This document shows, in pieces, positions 27,129 to 35,746 of a DNA stretch of 64,000 bases. The notes below the pieces were generated by a model. The model had not been told where the DNA came from. It saw nothing but the letters and a program-made list of their open reading frames with translations, and searched no databases. Location of the stretch: positions 124,001 to 188,000 of the forward strand of contig CALUOP010000005.1 in NCBI GenBank assembly GCA_944322305.1, written 5' to 3'. Source of the DNA: an uncultured Coriobacteriaceae bacterium. Its GTDB lineage: Bacteria > Actinomycetota > Coriobacteriia > Coriobacteriales > Coriobacteriaceae. Both the position numbers and the translations under genes were made by a program. How positions within the stretch are numbered: the stretch's first letter is position 1; every line of letters starts with the position of its first letter.

Positions 27129-29228
27129 TTGAGCGAGGCAACGGGGCATACGGAGCAGGCGGGCGCGCAGGCGCGCAAAGGCGTGGCGCGTCACGTGGAA
27201 AGGCTGCGGGAACGCGCGATGGCGGCGCTGCGCACGTGGCGCACCGAGACCCTTCCCGGCTTGCCGGCCCAGTTCAAAAAGGCCGCTCCCACCTCGGCGT
27301 TTTTCATTGTCCTGTTCTGGGTTACCGTGCTTACCTTCGGGATAAGCCACGTGATGCCCGTCTCGTGCTACACCACGCTGTTCAACGTGCGTCACAGCAA
27401 GTACAACCCGCCCGCGCAGTACGCGCGCTTTTACCTGGTGAGCCTGCTGGCACTTGCGGCGGCGCGCTTGGCCACGCTCAACCTGGCGCTGTGCGCGGCG
27501 CTCAACCTGGCGATGCCGTTCGTCTTCGTGTTCATGCGCTCCTCGCAGCTGAACCCGCGACGCTACTTTCCCTACATGATGCTCTTCCTTTTTCTGCAGC
27601 TGCGCCCCGAGTTTCTCGACAACCTGCCCCAGCAGGTGCTCCTTCTTCTCATGTGCTGCACCGTCCTCACTGCAGCGCTTGTGATCTCAGGCGTGGTGCG
27701 TCATGCGGCCGATGCCAACGTGGCCAAGCTGCACGAGAACATCCGTCGCCTGGCCGAGGTGCTGCAGCACATGGCCGACCACGGCATCGGTCCCGCTACG
27801 CGTCCCATGGTGCTGAAGCTGCGCGCCGACTTCTCCGATTTGGCCTACGCCGTGCGCGAGGATTCCAGCGTGCAGCCGCTTATCGCCAACCTGTACGAGA
27901 TGTTCGCCATGCTCACCCAGCGCACGGCCTACCTGGTTGGCCGCCTGGAGTGGCACGAGGGCCCCGGCTGCCCGCACGCTCCGTACCTGTGCGAGCTCGC
28001 CGAGCTCACGCGCGCAGTCGACCAGCAGATCAACGTCACCGACAACCGCGTGCTCATCCGCCAGGCCGAGCAGCTCGCCGCTGGGGCGCCCTCCATCGCC
28101 AACGACCGCTTCCGGCTGTTTTACCGCAGCTACCTGCGGATGCTCATCCTCATCCTGCGCGACGCCGCAAGCCCGCACCGCCATGCCTGGCATCTCTCCA
28201 CCGCCAACCAGCTGCGCGTGGCGTCGTTCCGCAAGCACCCCAGCCTTGACTCCTTCGAGCTGCGCTTCACCATCCGCTGCGCCGTCATCATGGCCGTGTC
28301 GTGCACGGTGAGCCTAGCGATGCCGGTGGACCACCTGTACTGGTTCCCGCTCACGGCGTTTCTGCTCACCCAGCCCTGGCCGGCTGAGAGCATCCACCGC
28401 ATGCGCACCCGCACGGCGGGCACGGTGCTGGGCTGCGTCTTCGTGCACGCGGTGTCGCTTCTGGGTCTGCCGTACGCGGCGGTCATGCTGCTGGGGATGG
28501 TGCTCATCACCTGCCTGTACTCCTCAACCCCGGGCGGCACGGTCATGGCGTTTTTCGCCACGGCCTACGCGCTGTCCATGGCGTCCATCTCCATAGGCGA
28601 CCGCTACGCCATCGGGATGCGCCTGGCGTGCCTGGCGGCGTCGGTGGCGCTGGTGTTCGCGGTGAACCGCCTAGTCGTTCCCACGAGCGACCGCCGGCTG
28701 TTCCTGGCCAACGCGCACCAGCTCTTCGATCTGATCGAGCGCTATTGGGGGCTTCTGCGCACGAGCCTCACCTCCGACGTGGACGTGGCTGCGTCGAGCG
28801 AGGCGCTGCTGCATTTCCAGATGGTGCACGGACGCGCGGCAGCTTACCTGCGGAGCCTGCCAGAAGGCGACGAGGCCGGGCGGCGGGTCAAACACGCTGC
28901 GCGGCGGGTGCTCTTCTGCCTGTGGGAGCTCATGAGCGAGCTCGAGCAGCTGGGGATGCTCATCCGCTCCGGCGAGGTTAGCGAGGCCGAGTACGAGAAC
29001 CTGGGCCTGTTCATGGTGGTGGCCGAGAACCACTGCGTTCCGTTTACCTACGACGAGCGCATGCGCCCGGCCGAGCTGCTGGCCGACGCGTTTGCCGAGG
29101 AGGACCTGCGGTACGTGCTGGGGCAGTACCTCGAGCGTGCGCGGGCATTGGCGGCGGCGCTCAAGGACGCGCGCGAGCTTATCGGCGAGCGACCGCGTTA
29201 TGTGGAGGAGATCCGAGGCGAGGCGTAG
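27129..29228 (+). CDS. FUSC-family inner-membrane protein (YccS/aromatic-efflux type)
   Basis: About 699 residues. Two blocks of membrane segments (about 55-200 and 385-520) alternate with long cytoplasmic helices, the layout of FUSC/YccS/AaeB proteins. The second block includes VIMAVSCTVSLAMPVDHLYWFPLTAFLLTQPWP-like sequence and TRTAGTVLGCVFVH, typical of the FUSC_2 domain. The family is linked to efflux of aromatic acids or toxic compounds; the substrate here is unknown. The start is uncertain: TTG 27129 is the first in-frame start and has a modest GGGCAGGG upstream; GTG 27183 or ATG 27219 are possible. It follows the opposed repeat arrays, so any regulation through them would act here. Confidence 0.85.
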   Translation: MSEATGHTEQAGAQARKGVARHVERLRERAMAALRTWRTETLPGLPAQFKKAAPTSAFFIVLFWVTVLTFGISHVMPVSCYTTLFNVRHSKYNPPAQYARFYLVSLLALAAARLATLNLALCAALNLAMPFVFVFMRSSQLNPRRYFPYMMLFLFLQLRPEFLDNLPQQVLLLLMCCTVLTAALVISGVVRHAADANVAKLHENIRRLAEVLQHMADHGIGPATRPMVLKLRADFSDLAYAVREDSSVQPLIANLYEMFAMLTQRTAYLVGRLEWHEGPGCPHAPYLCELAELTRAVDQQINVTDNRVLIRQAEQLAAGAPSIANDRFRLFYRSYLRMLILILRDAASPHRHAWHLSTANQLRVASFRKHPSLDSFELRFTIRCAVIMAVSCTVSLAMPVDHLYWFPLTAFLLTQPWPAESIHRMRTRTAGTVLGCVFVHAVSLLGLPYAAVMLLGMVLITCLYSSTPGGTVMAFFATAYALSMASISIGDRYAIGMRLACLAASVALVFAVNRLVVPTSDRRLFLANAHQLFDLIERYWGLLRTSLTSDVDVAASSEALLHFQMVHGRAAAYLRSLPEGDEAGRRVKHAARRVLFCLWELMSELEQLGMLIRSGEVSEAEYENLGLFMVVAENHCVPFTYDERMRPAELLADAFAEEDLRYVLGQYLERARALAAALKDARELIGERPRYVEEIRGEA

Positions 29229-29402
29229 GGGCGATAAGCGCGCCTGCGGTTCCGCCTCGCTGCGACTGCCGCTGCGGGTAGCTGCGGGAGCTTGTTCAAG
29301 GGCGGCCAATTGCCAGCCGTGCCGCAAGGGTGGTTTGCCACCGCGACGCAAACGTTTTTTCGGGATATGGCGCTTGCCATGAATGAAATCGGCGCCGTTG
29401 GC

Positions 29403-29408
29403 TATACT
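29403..29408 (+). promoter_or_regulatory. Candidate -10 box of the rubredoxin-like gene
   Basis: TATACT at 29403-29408, 36 nt before the start codon. TTGCCA at 29374 is 23 nt away, too far for a standard spacer, so the -35 is unclear. Confidence 0.4.
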
Positions 29409-29444
29409 GTGGATACCCGTTGGAACCAAACGAAGGGAATTCCC

Positions 29445-29585
29445 ATGGCTGACGAGAAGAAGTACAAGTTCGTGTGCGTCGTGTGCGGCTACGAGGTTGA
29501 GGTCGACACTCCCGAGCTCCCCGAGGACTACGTGTGCCCCGTGTGCGGCGTTGGCGCCGACCAGTTCGAGCTTGTTGAGGAGTAG
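29445..29585 (+). CDS. Small rubredoxin-like iron protein
   Basis: 46 residues with two CxxC-G knuckles, VCVVCGYE (about 10-15) and [12 protein letters not shown] (about 31-42), the ligand set for one iron in a rubredoxin fold. The spacing of about 17 residues between the pairs is shorter than in classical ~53-residue rubredoxins and resembles the rubredoxin-like tail of rubrerythrins. A probable one-electron carrier, possibly for oxidative-stress or other redox partners in an anaerobe. Start ATG 29445 behind GAAGGGAA; a strong terminator follows, so it is a single-gene transcript. Confidence 0.88.
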   Translation: MADEKKYKFVCVVCGYEVEVDTPELPEDYVCPVCGVGADQFELVEE

Positions 29586-29634
29586 GGTAGAGCCTTACCG
29601 CTCACTCACGCAGACAACCTGCACGCCAAAGAAA

Positions 29635-29667
29635 GGGAGCCGCGTTGCAAGCGCGGCTCCCTTTTTT
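29635..29667 (+). terminator. Rho-independent terminator after the rubredoxin-like gene
   Basis: Perfect 10-bp arms GGGAGCCGCG (29635-29644) and CGCGGCTCCC (29652-29661), a 7-nt loop and six T. The AAA before the left arm lets it also serve the convergent patatin gene. Confidence 0.93.
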
Positions 29668-29830
29668 GTGGACCGACTGGGTTTGGGGCCTGCCGGGCAA
29701 GCTGGCTGGGCGAACGGGCCGGCAGGTTGCTCGGACGGGCCAGCCGATGGCGGGCCGGCCGGATGATGCTCAGCCCTTGGTGCCCGATGCCCGGGGTGCT
29801 TATCGCCCGTGGCTGCCCGTTCTCGCTGCG

Positions 29831-30691
29831 TTAGTCGATAAACGCCCGCACCTGCTCGAGCGCCCGCGTGCCCTCTGCGCGCCCCTCAACATACAGGCGC
29901 AGGAGCTTCTCGCCGCTGTGCTCGATCTGCGCCACGTCAACCGGGCCGGCGGGGCAGATCACCAACGCGCGCCCCTCGGCCTCGAAGGCGCGGATGTGCT
30001 CGCGCTGGGCGTTGTAGCGCTCGTGCCGGTTGCGCAGCGCCTCGACGAAGTAGGGATAGGCGGCGTAGCGCGCCTGCGCGGCTGCGAGCGTCTGCTTGTC
30101 GTACGGCTCCTTCTTGAAGCCGCGCTCGCGCGTCAGCACCACCACGGCGCGCGCAAAGCCGGCCGCACCGAGCACATGCTCAACGGGAACCGCGTCCGCC
30201 AGCCCGCCGTCCAGGTACTGGTGCCCGTCGATCTCAACCGGCGGCGCCACCAGCGGCAGCGACGAGGATGCCCGCACGATGCCGAGATCGGCTACCGGGT
30301 CGGTTACCTCAAGGTAGTCGGCCGTTCCAAAGAGCAGGTCGGTCACCGCGGCGTAAAACGGCATGGGGTTCGCGCGGTACGCCTCGTTGTCGAAGGGGTC
30401 GATGCGGTTCTGAATGTCGTCGAGCAAAAAGTCGTAGCCAACCACGCTGCCGGTCTTTGCCAGCGCCGACAGGCTCATGTAGCGCTTGTCGTCGCGAAAC
30501 GCCAGGTTGATGCGGTTCGCACGCCCAATCTGGCGCGATTTGAAGTTCATGCCGTTCAAGGCGCCCGCCGACACGCCGTAGCACGCGTCAAAGGTGACGC
30601 CGGCCTCCATGAACACGTCGAGCACGCCCGCGGTGAACTGCCCGCGGAAGCTGCCTCCCTCAAGGATCAGCGCCGTCTTTTCCTGAGCCAT
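29831..30691 (-). CDS. Patatin-like phospholipase
   Basis: 286 residues. Acyl-hydrolase with the Ser-Asp dyad of the patatin family: oxyanion-hole loop EGGSFRGQF (about 11-19), nucleophile Ser in GVSAGALNG (about 39-47), and catalytic Asp in LDGGLADAVPV (about 161). The C-terminal part is RssA/YjjU-like. Likely cytoplasmic, as no signal peptide or membrane segment is seen; it would hydrolyse phospholipids or other acyl esters. Start ATG at 30691 behind GAGGAGG on the minus strand. It stands alone, convergent with the rubredoxin-like gene. Confidence 0.9.
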   Translation of the reverse strand: MAQEKTALILEGGSFRGQFTAGVLDVFMEAGVTFDACYGVSAGALNGMNFKSRQIGRANRINLAFRDDKRYMSLSALAKTGSVVGYDFLLDDIQNRIDPFDNEAYRANPMPFYAAVTDLLFGTADYLEVTDPVADLGIVRASSSLPLVAPPVEIDGHQYLDGGLADAVPVEHVLGAAGFARAVVVLTRERGFKKEPYDKQTLAAAQARYAAYPYFVEALRNRHERYNAQREHIRAFEAEGRALVICPAGPVDVAQIEHSGEKLLRLYVEGRAEGTRALEQVRAFID

Positions 30692-30905
30692 TGCCTGCCT
30701 CCTCGCCAGTGCGATTTTTCACGGGTCCCATTCTCTCATATCGCCGCAGGGCGACAAGGGCGGGCGTTGCCCAAGGGCGCGCGTCGTCTCGGCTCGGTTC
30801 CCGTTGCTGCCTGTGGGGCCTGGTTTCCACATCCACAGCGCGTTTGCTGCGCCGTTATCGTCCTGCCGCGCCTGAGCGGTTCGTGGAGATTGAGTTCGCG
30901 CGCCT

Positions 30906-30939
30906 GCGTTGCGCTATCCTAATGCTACTAGCGCAACGC
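30906..30939. promoter_or_regulatory. Perfect 11-bp dyad in the promoter region of the coiled-coil hydrolase
   Basis: GCGTTGCGCTA (30906-30916) and its complement TAGCGCAACGC (30929-30939) with a 12-nt spacer. A possible promoter overlaps it: TTGAGT (30890-30895), 19 nt, TATCCT (30915-30920). It could be an operator or an RNA hairpin in the leader. 30692-30889 holds no other feature I can see. Confidence 0.5.
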
Positions 30940-30973
30940 TAGCGAGGCGAACACAGTTTAGATGGAGCACGCC

Positions 30974-32194
30974 ATGTCTGATTGCAACAGCCGCCCCACC
31001 CCGCAGACCGGCCAGCGCACGTTGAGCCGCCGCGCGATGTTGGCGGCTTTCTTCGGCGCCGGTGCCGCCGTGATCCTGGGCAACCCTCTGCGCTCCTTCG
31101 GCGAGCCGCAGGCCTCGCAGGAGACGCTCGACGCGCTGAGTGATGCCCAGGCCCAGTACGACGCGGTGCAGGCCCAGCTCGACCAGATCGCCGACGAGTA
31201 CACCGCGCTCTCCGAGCAGCAGTCCGACACGCTCGATCAGATCGAGGACACCAACACCCAGATCGATGAGATCCAGCAGGACATCGAGGACAAGGAAGCG
31301 GAGCTCGCCGACAAGCAAGACCAGCTCTCCAACCGCCTTGCCGATGACTACAAGGCGGGTGACCAGGGCCTGCTCTCGGTGCTGCTGGCGTCCACGTCGT
31401 TTGAGGAGCTCACCTCCAACCTGTACTACATCAACAAGGTCAACGGCCGCGACCAAGAGCTCATCGACGAGGTGCGTGCCGCCCGCGAGGAGCTTGCGCG
31501 CCAGAAGGGCGAGCTCGAGGTTCAGCGCCAGGAGCTCGAGGAGCTGAACGCGCAGCAGACCTCGCAGCTTGAGCAGATGCGCGCCAAGCAGGAGGAGGCC
31601 ACCAACACCCTGCAGGGCCTGAGCCAAGAGGTGCAGGAGCTTATCGCCCAGCGCGACGCAGAGATTTTGGCCGCTGCGCAGGAGGAGGCCGAGGCCCGCA
31701 AGCGTGCCGAGGAAGCTGCGCGCCAGCAGAGCTCGTCGTCTGGCTCCAGCTCTTCGGGCGGCTCTTCCAGCTCCGGCAGCTCGGGCGGCGGCATGCCGCA
31801 GTCGTCGGCGGGCACCGGCTCGCAGCAGCGCGTGGTGAACGCGTGCTACTCCACGCCCTCCCCGGGCGCGGGCCTGTGCGCCGCGTGGGTGTCCAACGTG
31901 TTCTCGCGCGCCGGCCTTGGCTTTATCGGCGGCAACGCGTGCGACATGTACAACGCCTACTGCACGAGCTCCAACCGCTCGAATCTTCAGGTGGGCATGA
32001 TCGTGGCGGTATCTACGCACAGCCACACCACGGCGGGCCGCATTTACGGCCACGTGGGCATCTACATCGGCAACAACCAGGTGATGGAGAACATCGGCTC
32101 CATCAACACCCAGAGCCTTGACTCGTGGTGCGCCTACTATGGCACCACGGTCTCCCCGCGCTGGGGCTGGCTCGGAGGCATCGCGCTGTCGTAG
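30974..32194 (+). CDS. Exported coiled-coil protein with CHAP/NlpC-like hydrolase domain
   Basis: 406 residues. The N-terminus has a twin-arginine-like export signal (LSRRAMLAAFFGAGAAVIL, about 20-38). A long coiled coil (about 50-245) and a Ser/Gly-rich linker (about 250-275) follow. The C-terminal ~125 residues look like a CHAP or NlpC/P60 cysteine peptidase: Cys in AGLCAAWVSNVF and His in YGHVGIYIGNN. The layout matches PcsB/CwlO-type wall hydrolases, in which the coiled coil controls the enzyme; a peptidoglycan role in division or growth is inferred. ATG 30974 is chosen because GGAG lies 6 nt upstream; ATG 30962 lacks a ribosome site. Confidence 0.85.
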   Translation: MSDCNSRPTPQTGQRTLSRRAMLAAFFGAGAAVILGNPLRSFGEPQASQETLDALSDAQAQYDAVQAQLDQIADEYTALSEQQSDTLDQIEDTNTQIDEIQQDIEDKEAELADKQDQLSNRLADDYKAGDQGLLSVLLASTSFEELTSNLYYINKVNGRDQELIDEVRAAREELARQKGELEVQRQELEELNAQQTSQLEQMRAKQEEATNTLQGLSQEVQELIAQRDAEILAAAQEEAEARKRAEEAARQQSSSSGSSSSGGSSSSGSSGGGMPQSSAGTGSQQRVVNACYSTPSPGAGLCAAWVSNVFSRAGLGFIGGNACDMYNAYCTSSNRSNLQVGMIVAVSTHSHTTAGRIYGHVGIYIGNNQVMENIGSINTQSLDSWCAYYGTTVSPRWGWLGGIALS

Positions 32195-32278
32195 CCGCGT
32201 CGGGGGACGGGTACCAAGGTCACACCGAGCGGCGGCTGATCGGCATCCCTCCTCGACGGCATGCCCTGACAGCGCATG

Positions 32279-32287
32279 TGCTATGAT
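32279..32287 (+). promoter_or_regulatory. Candidate extended -10 promoter of ssrA
   Basis: TGcTATGAT at 32279-32287, an extended -10 motif without a clear -35, about 68 nt before the mature tmRNA 5' end, leaving room for a leader removed by RNase P. TTGACA at 32325-32330 is an alternative -35, but its -10 would fall on the mature end. Confidence 0.45.
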
Positions 32288-32354
32288 CGTCTTCTATGCG
32301 CGCGGTCTTCTCGCGCGCCGCACCTTGACAGGTCGGACACGACCTCGGGTATCC

Positions 32355-32722
32355 GGGGGCGACTGGTTTCGACGTGATAGCTCTGAGAGAGGAAGCAGGC
32401 CGTGGTCTCCTCACCACGCTAAACAGGGGTACTGTCAAATGAATTGACAACGATTCTTCTTACGAGCCTCAGCTGGCTCTTGCCGCTTAATTAACAGCAG
32501 GCACGTCTAACCGGGGATCATCCCCGTTCCCGGGGCGACGTCATTTCAGGGGATCGCTCGCGCGCACGTAGGCGGTATGGCGCGCGCTAAGACCGAACCG
32601 ACTCGGACGCCGCGGGTGCGTTGCCGCTCCCAACGCGTCTTAAATCCAAACGGCAACTGAGCCTGGAGATGCCTCTCAGGGGGTTATCGCGGACCGGAGT
32701 TCGATTCTCCGCGCCTCCACCA
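32355..32722 (+). ncRNA. ssrA: Transfer-messenger RNA (tmRNA)
   Basis: Rescues stalled ribosomes and tags the unfinished protein for proteolysis. The 5' end GGGGGCGACTGGTTTCGACG and the 3' end ...GCGCCTCCACCA pair as a 7-bp acceptor stem with one G-U; the T arm is GGAGTTCGATTCTCC. The tag frame ends at TAA (32488-32490) and reads about N-D-S-S-Y-E-P-Q-L-A-L-A-A, with Asp (32446-32448) as possible first codon; the LALAA end fits ClpXP recognition. The length of 368 nt, with the pseudoknot region between tag and T arm, is normal. CCA is encoded. Confidence 0.96.
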
Positions 32723-32731
32723 ACTGATCCG

Positions 32732-32763
32732 GCAGGTAGGACACCGCTCCTACCTGCTTTTTT
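32732..32763 (+). terminator. Rho-independent terminator of ssrA
   Basis: Perfect 10-bp arms GCAGGTAGGA (32732-32741) and TCCTACCTGC (32748-32757), a 6-nt loop and six T. Confidence 0.94.
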
Positions 32764-33048
32764 ATTGCGATAAGCGCCGGGCGAGAAGAACCTGGGGAGA
32801 ATCGAACTCCCTCTTCTTCGAGGCGCTGCCTCATTGCTGCCGGGGCCGGGAAGGTGGCTTGCATGCCATTGCCGTGGGCAACCGCACTCCTGGCCTTCCG
32901 GTTGCCCGCCAAGCTGTCTTCTAAGCTTTCGGCTAGCCGCCGAAACGTCGCCGCCGGAGCGGTTGGGAGCTCGCATGACATCTAACTCCCGGAAATCCGG
33001 GAGTTGCGTGTGCTTTGAGCTCCTAACTACAATTTACCTGCGATAATC

Positions 33049-33182
33049 GCGATCAGCCAGTACCTTGGCTGTCGTAAGCGCGGCCAACTGGGCTTTATAT
33101 GCGTCTATTGCGGTCAACCGAAGGCTCACATGCGGTTTCCGCGTGCAAATGGAAGCCTGATTGCGATTCTCGCGACCAACCG
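33049..33182 (+). repeat. Second cluster of GCGACCAAC-type phased repeats
   Basis: Cores at 33049 (GCGATCAGCC), 33080 (GCGGCCAACT), 33110 (GCGGTCAACC), 33141 (weak, GCGTGCAAAT) and 33172 (GCGACCAACC), spaced 31, 30, 31 and 31 nt. Same family as the array before rpsL. The whole 32764-33586 interval has no gene I can support; a TACAAT at 33480-33485 is a weak -10 candidate for glgB. Confidence 0.6.
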
Positions 33183-33586
33183 AACGTCAGGCGTTGCCCC
33201 TGCGGATAACTCAGCGGGCCACCGCTCCGATTACCCGCGGAAACGACCTGCGAGAATGCCCGGCTTGCCGGCTGATCGTGCGCATGACGCACAAGGATGC
33301 CTACGCGCTGGTCAGGTGGGGGCGAGGTCCGTTGCCTGCCGTCCGCCCCCGTATCCGTCTTGCGCCGGCCTCCGCTCGCCCTCGCGCACGCGTCTCCGCC
33401 TGCTGCGGCGCGCCCTACCACTTGCGCCCTAACTTGCGCCGCGCGTCGGTTCGTATGCATGGGGCCCGGGCAAACTGACTACAATAAACACGATTCTGCT
33501 GCGGTGTGCGTGCACGCCGCTTTTGCGCCCGCACGGGCGCCTCACGGTCGTTTGCGATCCGTAAAGACGGGAAAGTGGGGTTGCGT

Positions 33587-35740
33587 ATGGCTGCCACCAA
33601 GAAACGCGCGAGCAAGGCCGCCGCCACCGATGCGCACAAGACCACCGAGGTCGGCGTAGTCCTGGCGGGCACCGGCATGGCGCTCACCAAGGACGACCTG
33701 TACCTCAACGGTATGGGCAAGTGGTACAAGAGCTATGAGAAGATGGGTGCCCACCCGGCCGTGAAAGACGGCGAGAAGGGCTGGTCGTTCAACGTATGGG
33801 CTCCCGAGGTCAAAAGCGTCCACGTGGTGGGCGACTTCAACGATTGGGACGCCGAGGCCACCCCGCTCACCGAGGTTGAGACGGGCGGCATGTGGGAGGG
33901 CTTCGTGCCCGGCCTCGAGGAAGGTGCCCTGTACAAGTACGTGATCGAGACCCGCGCCGGCGACCTGCTCTACAAGGCCGACCCGTACGCGTTCTGGGCC
34001 GAGTGCCCGCCCGCCACGGCGAGCAAGACCTTCTCGCTCGCAGGCTACAAGTGGGGCGACGCCAAGTGGATGAAGAGGCGCGCCGCCACCAACCATATGA
34101 AGGAGCCGCTCAACATCTACGAGGTGCACCTGGGCTCTTGGCAGCGCCACCCCTCGGGCGACGAGGGCGAGATGGACGCCAACGGCGGCGACTACCTTAC
34201 CTACGACGAGCTGTCCGAAGAGCTCGTGAGCTACGTGAAGGACATGGGCTACACCCACATCGAGCTTCTGCCCATCTCCGAGCATCCCTTCGACGGCTCG
34301 TGGGGCTACCAGGTTACCGGCTACTACGCGCCCACCAGCCGCTACGGCAACCCCAAGCAGTTCATGCACTTCGTGGACGCCTGCCACCGCGCCGGCTTGG
34401 CCGTCATCTTGGACTGGGTGCCCGGCGGCTTCTGCAAGGACGCCCATGGCCTGGCCTCCTTCAACGGCAGCATGCTCTACGAGAAGGAGGAGCACCCGGA
34501 CTGGGGCACGCTCAAGTTCAACCTCGACCGCGGCGAGGTGCGCAGCTTCCTCATCTCCAACGCCCTGTACTGGTTCGACCTGTACCACATCGACGGCATC
34601 CGCATGGACGGCGTGACCTCGATCCTCTACCTGAACTTCGGCATCGACGACCCGAGCAAGAAGAAGTTCAACAGCAAGGGCACCGAGGAGGACTTCACCG
34701 CCATCGACTTCGTGCGCGAGGTCAACAAGACGGTGGAGCACTACCATCCCGACGTCATGATGATCGCCGAGGAGTCTACCGCTTGGCCGCTGGTGACCTA
34801 TCCGCCCGAGGAGGGCGGCCTGGGCTTCCACTACAAGTGGGACATGGGTTGGATGCACGACACCCTGCACTACATGCAGACCGACTTCCCGTGGCGCCCC
34901 GGCAACCACCGGCTGCTCACCTTCTCGATCATGTATGCCTTCAACGAGAACTTCGTGTTGGCGCTCTCCCACGACGAGGTCGTGCACGGCAAGTGCTCGC
35001 TCATCACGCGCATGCCCGGCGACATGTGGCGCCAGTTCGCGGGCCTGAGGACCCTCTACTTCTACCAGATGACCCATCCCGGCGCTAAGCACAACTTCAT
35101 GGGCAACGAGCTGGCCACCTTCATCGAGTGGCGTTACTACGAGGGCCTGCAGTGGTTCCTGATCGACAAGTACGAGACCCACCGCACCTATCACGAGTTC
35201 ACGCGCCGCATGAACGAGTTCTACCAGGAGACGCCGGCCCTGTGGCAGCGCAGCTACACGCCTGACGGCTTCGAGTGGATCGACGCCGACGACGCCGACC
35301 AGTCGATCATCTCGTTCGTGCGCAAGGGCGAGAATCCCGACGACGACCTGGTTATCCTCATCAACTTCGATCCGGCCACCTACCAGGAGTTCAAGGTGGG
35401 CGTGCCGCGCGAGGGCGACTACGTCGAGATCCTGAACACCGACGCCGTCGAGCTCGGCGGGTCGGGCGTTCTTAACACAGAAACGGTTTCGAGTCACCCC
35501 GAAAGCTGGAATGGGCGCGAGGATTCCATTACCATCAAGGTGCCCCCACTCGCGGGTGTGGTCTTCAAACGCGTCGGTCCGTCTTCGTACGTGCCGCCCA
35601 AGCCGCCCCGCGCCAAGCGGATCCCGCGCGTCAACAAGGCGCGCAAGGAGAAGCTGGCGCACGATCTGATAGGGGAGGTTCTTCCCAACGGGAGGGCCGA
35701 ACGTGCGCTGCGTCGTGTCAAGCGAAACGGAAGAGGTTAA
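33587..35740 (+). CDS. glgB: 1,4-alpha-glucan branching enzyme
   Basis: Makes alpha-1,6 branches in glycogen. 717 residues. After a ~50-residue Lys/Ala-rich N-terminus comes a CBM48 domain (about 65-165, FNVWAPEVKSVHVVGDFNDW) and the GH13 barrel with nucleophile Asp in DGIRMDGV (about 341), acid Glu in MIAEEST (about 395), transition-state Asp in SHDEVVHGK, and the beta-sandwich end. The C-terminus is a basic extension of ~45 residues. Start ATG 33587; ribosome site AAAGTGGGG. First gene of the glycogen operon, 6 nt before glgP. Confidence 0.96.
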   Translation: MAATKKRASKAAATDAHKTTEVGVVLAGTGMALTKDDLYLNGMGKWYKSYEKMGAHPAVKDGEKGWSFNVWAPEVKSVHVVGDFNDWDAEATPLTEVETGGMWEGFVPGLEEGALYKYVIETRAGDLLYKADPYAFWAECPPATASKTFSLAGYKWGDAKWMKRRAATNHMKEPLNIYEVHLGSWQRHPSGDEGEMDANGGDYLTYDELSEELVSYVKDMGYTHIELLPISEHPFDGSWGYQVTGYYAPTSRYGNPKQFMHFVDACHRAGLAVILDWVPGGFCKDAHGLASFNGSMLYEKEEHPDWGTLKFNLDRGEVRSFLISNALYWFDLYHIDGIRMDGVTSILYLNFGIDDPSKKKFNSKGTEEDFTAIDFVREVNKTVEHYHPDVMMIAEESTAWPLVTYPPEEGGLGFHYKWDMGWMHDTLHYMQTDFPWRPGNHRLLTFSIMYAFNENFVLALSHDEVVHGKCSLITRMPGDMWRQFAGLRTLYFYQMTHPGAKHNFMGNELATFIEWRYYEGLQWFLIDKYETHRTYHEFTRRMNEFYQETPALWQRSYTPDGFEWIDADDADQSIISFVRKGENPDDDLVILINFDPATYQEFKVGVPREGDYVEILNTDAVELGGSGVLNTETVSSHPESWNGREDSITIKVPPLAGVVFKRVGPSSYVPPKPPRAKRIPRVNKARKEKLAHDLIGEVLPNGRAERALRRVKRNGRG

Positions 35741-35746
35741 AGACAC

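Noticed and set aside
32794-32808. Inverted copy of the tmRNA T-arm sequence (GGAGAATCGAACTCC) about 85 bp after ssrA, as an att site of an integrated element
   Set aside because: Attachment sites are direct repeats; this copy is inverted and only 15 bp of an already palindromic T arm. No integrase gene is present.
32587-32981. Minus-strand open frames over ssrA, with RRIELRSAIT-like sequence
   Set aside because: This is the familiar false protein read from the antisense of tmRNA; no ribosome site or independent support.
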